Positions 1 through 5,005 of a stretch of 5,123 nt of DNA are shown here, in pieces; the stretch's first letter is position 1, and each line of letters starts with the position of its first letter. The DNA comes from an uncultured Lachnospiraceae bacterium. Lineage in GTDB: Bacteria > Bacillota > Clostridia > Lachnospirales > Lachnospiraceae. The translations under genes and the position numbers were made by a program. The notes beneath the pieces are model-generated. The model had not been told where the DNA came from. It made no database searches and saw only the letters and a list, made by a program, of their open reading frames with translations. The stretch is taken from assembly GCA_910577825.1 (NCBI GenBank), contig CAJTOK010000090.1, positions 1-5,123 on the forward strand. Reading direction: 5' to 3'.

Positions 1-352
1 AATACCTTTGAGAACCTATAATTGAGGTGTTTTTTCTTAAGTTCGCGCTTATGGGGTACTGCCCCATATGCTTAGTGTATCCTTCACCCGCATCCATAAT
101 ATTTTTGCCTTGGAAATATACAGAATTATCTGCTTCTGCCCCATCTGGCATTATTTCCTTTTCAAAAAAAGCCTTTAACATGCTCTGGGCAAGTGTCTTG
201 CCAAAACGCCTCGGACGCGTAAATAATGTAACTTTATTTTTATTTGCTAATAAATCACGTATTAACAATGTTTTATCTATATAGTAATATCCGCCGCTTG
301 TTATTTCTTTATAAAATTCCACACCTATTGGTATTGGTTTGATATATTCCAT
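1..352 (-). CDS. AAA-ATPase-like protein (PF09820-type), N-terminal part, cut by window edge
   Basis: The frame is open from ATG at 350-352 to the left edge, giving 117 codons. Residues 11-53 read like the start of the 'AAA-ATPase-like' family (PF09820, often followed by a PD-(D/E)XK nuclease-like C-terminus): a GGYYYIDKTLLI segment at 20-31, then VTLFTRPRRFGKT at 41-53, which holds the family's variant P-loop. GQYP at 97-100 also fits the family. These proteins are very common in gut Clostridia and Bacteroidetes; their cellular role is not established. A purine-rich AAGGGGG-type ribosome site lies 9 nt upstream (362-366 is its G run). After residue 100 the sequence (ISANLRKNTS...) no longer looks like the family, which normally continues with a hydrophobic strand, so the gene may be frameshifted or interrupted near position 52. 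It points away from the integrase and is probably flanking DNA, though cargo cannot be excluded. The C-terminus is not visible. Confidence 0.75.
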   Translation of the reverse strand, partial: MEYIKPIPIGVEFYKEITSGGYYYIDKTLLIRDLLANKNKVTLFTRPRRFGKTLAQSMLKAFFEKEIMPDGAEADNSVYFQGKNIMDAGEGYTKHMGQYPISANLRKNTSIIGSQRY

Positions 353-394
353 TAAAGCATACCCCCTTTTAACTGGTTTAATTGTAACACAGGA

Positions 395-400
395 ATTATA
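395..400 (-). promoter_or_regulatory. Possible -10 box for the AAA-ATPase-like gene
   Basis: Read on the minus strand this is a perfect TATAAT, about 43 nt upstream of the ATG at 352, which would give a leader of roughly 35 nt. No convincing -35 box lies 16-18 nt further upstream. It sits inside an imperfect inverted repeat (GGAAT at 392-396, ATTCC at 404-408), which could be an operator. In AT-rich DNA a TATAAT alone is weak evidence. Confidence 0.3.
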
Positions 401-430
401 TTTATTCCAGTGTATATCCAGCTCCACATA

Positions 431-466
431 AAAAATTTTCCTGGACAGCATAAACCGTCCAGGAAA
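431..466 (-). terminator. Rho-independent terminator downstream of the integrase
   Basis: A perfect 10-bp inverted repeat pairs 437-446 (TTTCCTGGAC) with 457-466 (GTCCAGGAAA) around a 10-nt loop. Read on the minus strand, the hairpin is followed by an A/T tract ending in six T residues (431-436), the usual form of an intrinsic terminator. It begins 24 nt beyond the integrase stop codon and would end the whole leftward transcript. It would also insulate the flanking AAA-ATPase-like gene from read-through. Confidence 0.85.
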
Positions 467-489
467 CCACCCGTTCCTGAAATAAATTG

Positions 490-1701
490 TCAAAACTTAT
501 AATCAATTTCGTAGTCATCAATAAGTTTTACTGCATCTTTTTTCTGTTCTTCTTCAAAATGTATGTAAGTTTTCCTGCAGACGTCAACACTGTGCCCAAG
601 AAGTGCAGCAATAAGTTCAGTCCTGACACCCTTCCTGAAATAAAGGCTTGCGCATGTATGCCTGATTATATGCGTGCCGTATGCCTGTACTTTAGTGCCT
701 GCTGCCCTTTCTATTTCCTTTATATTGCTGGACAGGTAAGAAACTGCTGCATGTTTCCCGTCCCTTGTGCAGCATACATAATCATCTGGTGCAGTATATC
801 CAGAGTATTTTTTCTGGAGCTCCAGGAAATGCTTTGCACTGTTATTCATTCGCACAGTACGGTTCTGGTAATTTTTAAGCGGCTGTGTTTCATATACCTG
901 TGCTGGTTTTTTGCCAGGGTTATTCACCAGCTGCAGGTTTTCATGTACATAAACTGTACTGTTTGCAAAATCCACGTCTTTCCACTTTAATGCTAGCATT
1001 TCCTCGGCACGCAGGCCTAAAAATATATTTGCACAAAGGCAGAACCCATACTGGTACTGTGGTTTTTTGCTCCATTTCCTTATTGCTGCTGCCTGGCTGG
1101 TAAATTTCCTGATATCCTCTTCTTCAAAAAACTCTATCTTTTTAGTTTCTTTGATTATATTTTCCCTGTTAAGCATTACAACCGCCTGCATTGGGTTTAC
1201 TTCTATTTTGCCGCCTGCCTGCCTGTTCCTGTAAAAATCATTTAGTGCGTCATAGCACTTTTTAACTGTTGAATAGGAAAGATGTTCTTCCTCATTTAAC
1301 ATGTTCAGGTGCTTCTGTATCATATCTGAATCAACCACGCTTAATCTCATTGAGCCAATATCATAAGCAGCAGTCCTTGAACGTATAGTCTTTTCAAGTG
1401 TGTCATAGCTTGTCTTTTTAAGCCGGGGTTTCTTGTATATCTCCAGCCAGCTGTACATTGCATCTGACAGGGTGACTGCCTTCTGCACAACAATTTTTTT
1501 ATTGCTTTCCTTTTCCATGCGGTTCATTTCTGCCATAACTTCTTTTACTGTGCTGCCCAGGACAGATTTCCTCTGCCCGTTTATGTTTTTCTTATATAAG
1601 TATTTATTCCTTTCAGGAATCCATGAAATGTTTCCCTGCCCATGTGGAAGTTTAGGAATCCCCTGTGCCGGGTCTTTGCCACTGCTGCTGTTTTTTGCCA
1701 T
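490..1701 (-). CDS. int: Tyrosine recombinase / phage-type integrase (Tn916 Int-like)
   Basis: This 403-residue protein is a full-length site-specific recombinase that would integrate and excise the element through a phosphotyrosine intermediate. Three domains are visible: a basic N-terminal arm-binding region (about 20-66, the GNISWIPERNKYLYKK stretch typical of AP2-like integrase N-termini), a SAM-like core-binding domain (about 75-175), and a C-terminal catalytic domain (about 190-395). The catalytic set appears complete: R231 in GLRAEEML, K276 in PLKNYQNR, H344-x-x-R347 in THIIRHT, H370 in LLGHS, and nucleophile Y379 in RKTYIHF. The start at 1701 is supported by AAGGAGG at 1709-1715, 7 nt upstream. 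The gene is the last of the leftward cluster, beside the excisionase-like gene and just before a strong terminator, the usual arrangement at one end of an integrative element. All key residues are present, so the enzyme is probably active. Confidence 0.97.
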   Translation of the reverse strand: MAKNSSSGKDPAQGIPKLPHGQGNISWIPERNKYLYKKNINGQRKSVLGSTVKEVMAEMNRMEKESNKKIVVQKAVTLSDAMYSWLEIYKKPRLKKTSYDTLEKTIRSRTAAYDIGSMRLSVVDSDMIQKHLNMLNEEEHLSYSTVKKCYDALNDFYRNRQAGGKIEVNPMQAVVMLNRENIIKETKKIEFFEEEDIRKFTSQAAAIRKWSKKPQYQYGFCLCANIFLGLRAEEMLALKWKDVDFANSTVYVHENLQLVNNPGKKPAQVYETQPLKNYQNRTVRMNNSAKHFLELQKKYSGYTAPDDYVCCTRDGKHAAVSYLSSNIKEIERAAGTKVQAYGTHIIRHTCASLYFRKGVRTELIAALLGHSVDVCRKTYIHFEEEQKKDAVKLIDDYEIDYKF

Positions 1702-1765
1702 ATTTCTGCCTCCTTCTTAGTTTATAATGACTTCCCAAGTTAAAATAAACAAACCCAGGAAGCCG

Positions 1766-1779
1766 GTATTTACAAATAC
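1766..1779. repeat. 14-bp palindrome between xis and int
   Basis: GTATTTACAAATAC is a perfect 6-bp inverted repeat around a 2-nt centre, in the 85-nt gap between the excisionase-like stop codon and the integrase start. Its size and position suit a dimeric DNA-binding protein, such as a repressor or an Int/Xis accessory site, but no regulator gene is visible in the window. AT-rich palindromes of this size also arise by chance. Confidence 0.4.
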
Positions 1780-1786
1780 TGAAATA

Positions 1787-1972
1787 TTACATCAGGACAT
1801 ATTCTTTGCCAGTATACTTTTTAATCCAGTTTTCAAAAGCTGCTTCTGGTATGTAATATATCCTTCCGATAGTAATCTTTGGGAAATCAGGCTGCTTTAC
1901 AATCCTGTATGCCTTCTTTATGGAACAGCCCAGGACTAATGCAATATCCTCTGTTTTTAGCATTTTCTCCAA
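1787..1972 (-). CDS. xis: Excisionase-like small helix-turn-helix protein
   Basis: This small basic protein of about 61 residues has the pattern of MerR-like helix-turn-helix domains found in excisionases (HTH_17 type): KTEDIALVLGCSIKKAYRIV forms the helix-turn-helix, then FPKITIGRIYYIPEAAFENWI gives the wing and final helix. Xis proteins bind near element ends and bias the integrase toward excision, and this gene lies directly upstream of the integrase on the same strand. The start is ambiguous. An open frame begins at GTG 1981, but AGGAGG at 1981-1986 overlaps that GTG, so it cannot be the start. TTG at 1972 is 8 nt from AGGAGG and is chosen here. ATG at 1963, with a GGAG only 3-4 nt upstream, is the alternative and would give 58 residues. 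The helix-turn-helix lies after all these starts, so the function call does not depend on the choice. It could instead be a transcriptional regulator. Confidence 0.85.
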   Translation of the reverse strand: MEKMLKTEDIALVLGCSIKKAYRIVKQPDFPKITIGRIYYIPEAAFENWIKKYTGKEYVLM

Positions 1973-1980
1973 TGTTCTCA

Positions 1981-1986
1981 CCTCCT
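1981..1986 (-). promoter_or_regulatory. Ribosome binding site that decides the xis start
   Basis: On the minus strand this reads AGGAGG. Its last G is the first base of the upstream in-frame GTG, which rules that GTG out as a start. An in-frame TTG sits 8 nt downstream, an optimal distance, while the first ATG is 17 nt away. A rare TTG start would keep excisionase levels low, which is an inference only. Confidence 0.6.
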
Positions 1987-2019
1987 AAAACTATAGTATA
2001 TTACCATAAATTTCTTCTT

Positions 2020-3072
2020 TTACTGCCTGTTACTTGTCTTTAACGGCTTATTATACCTGGTATTCCCAGCCACCAGGCTGCCAGATGCCACAAATTCCCC
2101 CTTTCTAAGGGACTGGAGTATTTCTGCCCACTTTTTTACATTGCCAGGGTCTGTAAACCTTGCTGTGGCGTTTAACTGTCCTGCACATGGATTAAAAAAG
2201 AGGACAAGGCCGCTCTGCATAAACCCCTGTGCTGCCTGCTGTGTATTTGACGGGAACTGCTGTGTTGCAAGTATAAGGTTTAGGTCAAGCTTCCGTCCCT
2301 CCGCAATAACCTGGTTTAATGCACACCTCTTACCAGAAATAAGGTTATGGAACTCATCAGCAAAGATAAATAAGCCGTCCTCCTTAAAACCTGAAGCTGC
2401 TGCCATACGCCACAGGTATGACAAAACCATTTCCGAAATAATTTCCTGTGTCATTAAGTCAAACTTGCCCAGGCGTATTACATTAATTTTCCCCTGCCTG
2501 ATAAAAGGGCTGCCCGGGCGGAACACATTATGTGCTGTAACCGTATAAAGCTTGTCTTTTACTTCCTCTGCTGCAGATGTACAATTACTTGCCAGTTCAT
2601 AATCCAGCGCCCTTATGCCGTATTTGCCATACAGGCCTTTGTTAAGTACTTCCCAGGCTGCCTTCCTTAGTATATTCTTTTGTTTCGCCCCCATTCCTGT
2701 TGTACGTGCAAGGACTTCTGTAACTGCCCCTGCTGTGTCTGCAGGTTTTTCAAGCGTACCATCTGGAAATTTTACTGGTGTAAAAAGGCCACATGGAATG
2801 CCTGTGCTGTACACATCAACTTCGTTGAGGTACATTTCCAGCTCCTGCCTGTATACATGGAAAACCTGTTCCTTTGAAAAAACGGAATGGATGTCCAGCA
2901 CAACTACGGTTTCACCCTGCCGTGCAAGGTTTAATATGATATTCTGTGCCTGGACGCTTTTTCCGCTGCCTGAACTGCCAATAAGCAGCATATGTTTATT
3001 TGGTGCTTCCTGCATGTCAAAATACACAGGAACACCGTTAGACTTGCCCAGGTAAATTTTTTTGTATTTCAT
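2020..3072 (-). CDS. HerA/FtsK-superfamily P-loop ATPase (VirB4/TraG-like, DUF87-type)
   Basis: The 350-residue protein belongs to the HerA/FtsK branch of P-loop ATPases, which pump DNA or power conjugation machinery. Walker A is GSSGSGKS at 32-39; a strand ending in LDIH (59-62) follows, as in HerA and VirB4 proteins. Walker B is LFIFADEFHNL at 234-244, with D239-E240. A downstream EGRKLDLNLILATQQ at 258-272 matches the family's arginine/sensor region, ending in the conserved glutamine. There is no signal peptide or membrane segment, and the protein is much shorter than T4SS coupling proteins or FtsK, so it appears soluble and nearly all motor domain. The start at 3072 has GGGAG at 3080-3084, 7 nt upstream, and lies 12 nt after the preceding stop, implying one transcript. 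Within this element it could translocate the DNA, act as a minimal coupling protein, or work with the upstream unknown proteins. Family membership is firm; the exact role is not. Confidence 0.9.
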   Translation of the reverse strand: MKYKKIYLGKSNGVPVYFDMQEAPNKHMLLIGSSGSGKSVQAQNIILNLARQGETVVVLDIHSVFSKEQVFHVYRQELEMYLNEVDVYSTGIPCGLFTPVKFPDGTLEKPADTAGAVTEVLARTTGMGAKQKNILRKAAWEVLNKGLYGKYGIRALDYELASNCTSAAEEVKDKLYTVTAHNVFRPGSPFIRQGKINVIRLGKFDLMTQEIISEMVLSYLWRMAAASGFKEDGLFIFADEFHNLISGKRCALNQVIAEGRKLDLNLILATQQFPSNTQQAAQGFMQSGLVLFFNPCAGQLNATARFTDPGNVKKWAEILQSLRKGEFVASGSLVAGNTRYNKPLKTSNRQ

Positions 3073-3084
3073 TTGCTTTCTCCC

Positions 3085-3498
3085 TCACTGTTTTATACCT
3101 TTTCTTACCGTTATTTTATTTGTACTCTTTGTACTGCTGCAAATCTCTACAAATCCTGCCTCGCCTGCCCTGTCAATTTTTTCTCTTGAAAAACGCAGCA
3201 TACGCTCGCTGCCAGGATTGCCAGCAGAATCACGGTATAACATTTTAACTGTATAAGTATTTGTATTATCAGAACATATTATGCCATCATCTATAAGTAA
3301 TTTTTTTAATATATTTATAGGATAACCACTTAAAAGTAATGATGATATTTTCTTAAACAGTTCATCCTTAATATAAATATATTTGCCATCAAAAAATATA
3401 GCCTTATGCAGCCTTTGTAACATAAATGTACTAAGACAGGGCAGTTCATATATGGCATTAAAATTTGTTCCAGCCTGCCACCTGTAGAGCTCGTCCAC
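3085..3498 (-). CDS. C-terminal part of an unrecognised, apparently frameshifted gene (winged-helix-like)
   Basis: I do not recognise this protein. The frame runs 137 codons from GTG 3498 to TGA at 3085. It most likely continues the gene starting at 4169: joining residue 224 of that protein to VDELYRWQAG here gives a smooth protein of 361 residues, whereas the upstream frame past this point reads as noise. Residues 45-75 form two amphipathic helices (ELFKKISSLLL and PINILKKLLIDDGII) followed by a strand-rich stretch (TYTVKMLYRD, then ERMLRFSREKI at 98-108), a pattern reminiscent of a winged helix at the end of phage or plasmid primase-helicase type proteins; this is a visual impression. Independent translation from GTG 3498 is possible, because a weak AGGAAG lies 6 nt upstream, but it would be an odd position for a gene start. 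The ATPase gene follows 12 nt downstream. Confidence 0.7.
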   Translation of the reverse strand: MDELYRWQAGTNFNAIYELPCLSTFMLQRLHKAIFFDGKYIYIKDELFKKISSLLLSGYPINILKKLLIDDGIICSDNTNTYTVKMLYRDSAGNPGSERMLRFSREKIDRAGEAGFVEICSSTKSTNKITVRKGIKQ

Positions 3499-4169
3499 AA
3501 AAAGCTTCCTATACTGCTGGCATCATGTATATTTTCATTAAATTCAACAAGCTTTTTTGCACAGCCTGCCAGGTCTGCAAATTCTTCTTTAAGGCCATTA
3601 TCCCTAAAGTAGGGATAAAGGAAACAGGCTGCTGCCAAAAAAGCACTTTCCTCATCTGTTGCACCTGCTGCTTCCTGCTTGAACTTATCAAACACAACTG
3701 GAAGCTCATCTTCAGGCGGTACAACACAAAACCTTTCAAAAGATATATCATTGAAACCGTCAAGGCAGATGGTAAAAAAACGGTCTGTATTACAGGCATA
3801 AGGCATTTTTTCTGAAATAACCGCCGACAGGGCATTAAACCTCTCACCCCCTATGCTGCCTGATGTAACAGCACCTGCAATCATGTCTAAGAACACAATG
3901 CCTTTTTTTGACTGTACAAACTTATAGAGCACAAAATCAGAATTAACATCATTCAAAACGGCCATTAATTTTTTAGCAGACAAATATTCATCAAGCCTTG
4001 GTGTGCCACTGTCTGATAAAATACCAGCAGCCTTTTCTAAATTCCTCTCACCTGTAACAATAAGAAGCGGCTTTTGTAATACCACAAAATCCTCCCTGAG
4101 AACCGGGTAATTTATGCCAATAGATACCAGTATCTGCAACGTATGTTTTGTAAAATTTTTACCATTCAT
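3330..4169 (-). CDS. N-terminal part of an unrecognised, apparently frameshifted gene
   Basis: I do not recognise this protein. The open frame has 279 codons, but only residues 1-224 look like real protein. The tail from W225 is rich in Cys, Tyr and His and reads as an out-of-frame extension, while the other frame takes over in good sense at 3498. The first part alternates hydrophobic strands with helices: KPLLIVTGE at 33-41, GIVFLDMIAGAV at 90-101 and FFTICLDGF at 131-139. That order resembles a nucleotide-binding alpha/beta fold, but no Walker A motif is visible, so an inactive or divergent ATPase-like domain is only a guess. ATG 4169 overlaps the stop of the preceding gene by 11 nt, with AAGGAGA at 4182-4188 (12-nt spacing), suggesting translational coupling. 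Its position just upstream of the HerA-like ATPase suggests a partner of that motor. No signal peptide or membrane segment is evident. Confidence 0.75.
   Translation of the reverse strand: MNGKNFTKHTLQILVSIGINYPVLREDFVVLQKPLLIVTGERNLEKAAGILSDSGTPRLDEYLSAKKLMAVLNDVNSDFVLYKFVQSKKGIVFLDMIAGAVTSGSIGGERFNALSAVISEKMPYACNTDRFFTICLDGFNDISFERFCVVPPEDELPVVFDKFKQEAAGATDEESAFLAAACFLYPYFRDNGLKEEFADLAGCAKKLVEFNENIHDASSIGSFLWTSSTGGRLEQILMPYMNCPVLVHLCYKGCIRLYFLMANIFILRMNCLRKYHHYF
3496..3506 (-). other. Probable frameshift site (T5 run) splitting one gene
   Basis: On the minus strand this reads AGCTTTTTGTG. The upstream frame gives AGC TTT TTG (S222, F223, L224). Moving back one base after TTG continues as GTG GAC GAG (VDELYRW). 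One missing T in the run (T6 to T5) would produce the same effect. It could be a true mutation, a homopolymer sequencing error, or recoding. C TTT TTG is not a classic tandem-slip heptamer, so recoding is the least likely of the three. Confidence 0.65.
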
Positions 4170-4878
4170 TTTTTCTACATATCTCCTTCATAGTTATAAT
4201 ATTTTCATCCCTGGTTGCAAAATGCCATTTTCTTTTCATATCCATCCACCAGCCATAGTCAAACGGGATTTCAATTTTTTCTGCATTCTTTATTGAGCAT
4301 GACAGCAGTGCAGAACCTGCATCCTTCTGCATCCTCCCGGATACCATAAGGCGAAGCCCGTGTGAATTAAGCTTGCGGATAAAGCGGCTTGCATCAATAC
4401 CATAAGGAAAGTAAACCACATGCTCACCGTAGTTCCAGGAAACAGCAAGCACTTTCTGTTCATATGGATAACCTGAACAGTACATACATGTCCTGTATCC
4501 CCTTGCATTTAAAAGTTCCACGGATGCCAGATCGTCAATATCCGGGGTTCTCAGTACATACATAAGCCTGCCGCTGGAGTCTGTATAAATTTCTGATGAG
4601 GTAAGCAATTTGCTGGCATCTGTCCTGGCTTTTACTTCTGCCTTAACTTGCTGGTAATAAATATTCTGTTTCTGGATAAATGCTCTTTTATTCAGCTCAA
4701 TTTCATTTTGACAATATAATTTTTTTTGGTAATTCTGGTATGGATTACCACCAGGCTGTTCCTGTATACTGCATGGCTGTGTCTGTGTTACAAGGCCTCT
4801 GTTCATATGACCATCTGTTTCATTGTTAAAATGTACAGCCTGTTTTACCCTGCTATTGAATGTTGAATTGCCCTCCAT
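4159..4878 (-). CDS. Unrecognised 239-residue protein, first gene of the leftward cluster
   Basis: I cannot assign a family. The open frame extends to 4902, but ATG 4878 is the start because AGGAGG at 4885-4890 lies 6 nt upstream. Residues 1-60 are Asn/Gln-rich and probably disordered. Residues 59-92 look helical and charged (ELNKRAFIQKQ, then VKAEVKART), possibly a coiled coil. A folded domain seems to span about 95-239, with LMYVLRTPDI at 105-114, a C131-x-x-C134 pair in RTCMYCSGY, a strand VLAVSWN at 143-149, and an aromatic C-terminus FDYGWWMDMKRKWHF at 206-220. The Trp-rich end reminds me weakly of N-terminal parts of DUF927-type element proteins, but this is not enough to name it. No membrane segment or signal peptide is seen. 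Its stop overlaps the next start by 11 nt, so the two products are probably made together. The leader carries the best promoter candidate of the window. Confidence 0.85.
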   Translation of the reverse strand: MEGNSTFNSRVKQAVHFNNETDGHMNRGLVTQTQPCSIQEQPGGNPYQNYQKKLYCQNEIELNKRAFIQKQNIYYQQVKAEVKARTDASKLLTSSEIYTDSSGRLMYVLRTPDIDDLASVELLNARGYRTCMYCSGYPYEQKVLAVSWNYGEHVVYFPYGIDASRFIRKLNSHGLRLMVSGRMQKDAGSALLSCSIKNAEKIEIPFDYGWWMDMKRKWHFATRDENIITMKEICRKNEW

Positions 4879-4884
4879 AAAAAT

Positions 4885-4890
4885 CCTCCT
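4885..4890 (-). promoter_or_regulatory. Ribosome binding site setting the start of the 239-residue gene
   Basis: AGGAGG on the minus strand, within AAAAGGAGGA, 6 nt from ATG 4878. It places the start eight codons inside the longest open frame, because the upstream ATG at 4902 has no comparable site. Confidence 0.85.
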
Positions 4891-4922
4891 TTTCCGGTGC
4901 ACCTGTTTGTTTGCTAGCTGTA

Positions 4923-4951
4923 AATATAATATATCATAACTTATATCTCAA
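4923..4951 (-). promoter_or_regulatory. Candidate sigma-70-type promoter for the leftward cluster
   Basis: On the minus strand, TTGAGA (4946-4951) is separated by exactly 17 nt from TATATT (4923-4928). Transcription would start near 4916, giving a leader of about 40 nt before ATG 4878. No other promoter of this quality precedes the downstream genes, so it may drive the whole cluster to the terminator at 437-466. The AT-rich context lowers specificity. Confidence 0.5.
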
Positions 4952-4961
4952 ATTTTGCACA

Positions 4962-5005
4962 TTTACGATTTATTTTATAATATAATTTGCCTAAGAAGTC
5001 GTAAA
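4962..5005. repeat. Spaced 7-bp inverted repeat overlapping a second candidate promoter
   Basis: TTTACGA at 4962-4968 and its exact complement TCGTAAA at 4999-5005 flank a 30-nt AT-rich spacer. A second leftward promoter candidate overlaps it: TTTACG (5000-5005), 17 nt, TATTAT (4977-4982). One repeat arm covers the -35 box and the other lies just downstream of the -10, the arrangement expected for a repressor operator. No regulator gene is visible nearby, and this is suggestive only. Confidence 0.35.

Noticed and set aside
27..284. Rightward open frame of 85 codons at the left edge
   Set aside because: The opposite strand encodes a clear ATPase-like N-terminus with a ribosome site over the same bases.
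487..990. Rightward open frame of 167 codons opposite the integrase
   Set aside because: It lies entirely within the complete integrase gene on the other strand, is rich in Cys and Phe, and has no ribosome site; it is an antisense shadow.
3496..3506. Classic programmed -1 frameshift signal
   Set aside because: C TTT TTG does not allow full re-pairing in the P site, the upstream AGGAAG abuts the slip site rather than lying about 10 nt away, and I see no clear downstream stimulatory hairpin; a mutation or sequencing error is simpler.
3509..3847. Leftward open frame of 112 codons inside the unknown gene
   Set aside because: It is a third frame under a better coding frame, rich in Gln/Lys/Leu repeats of shadow type, with no supporting start signal.
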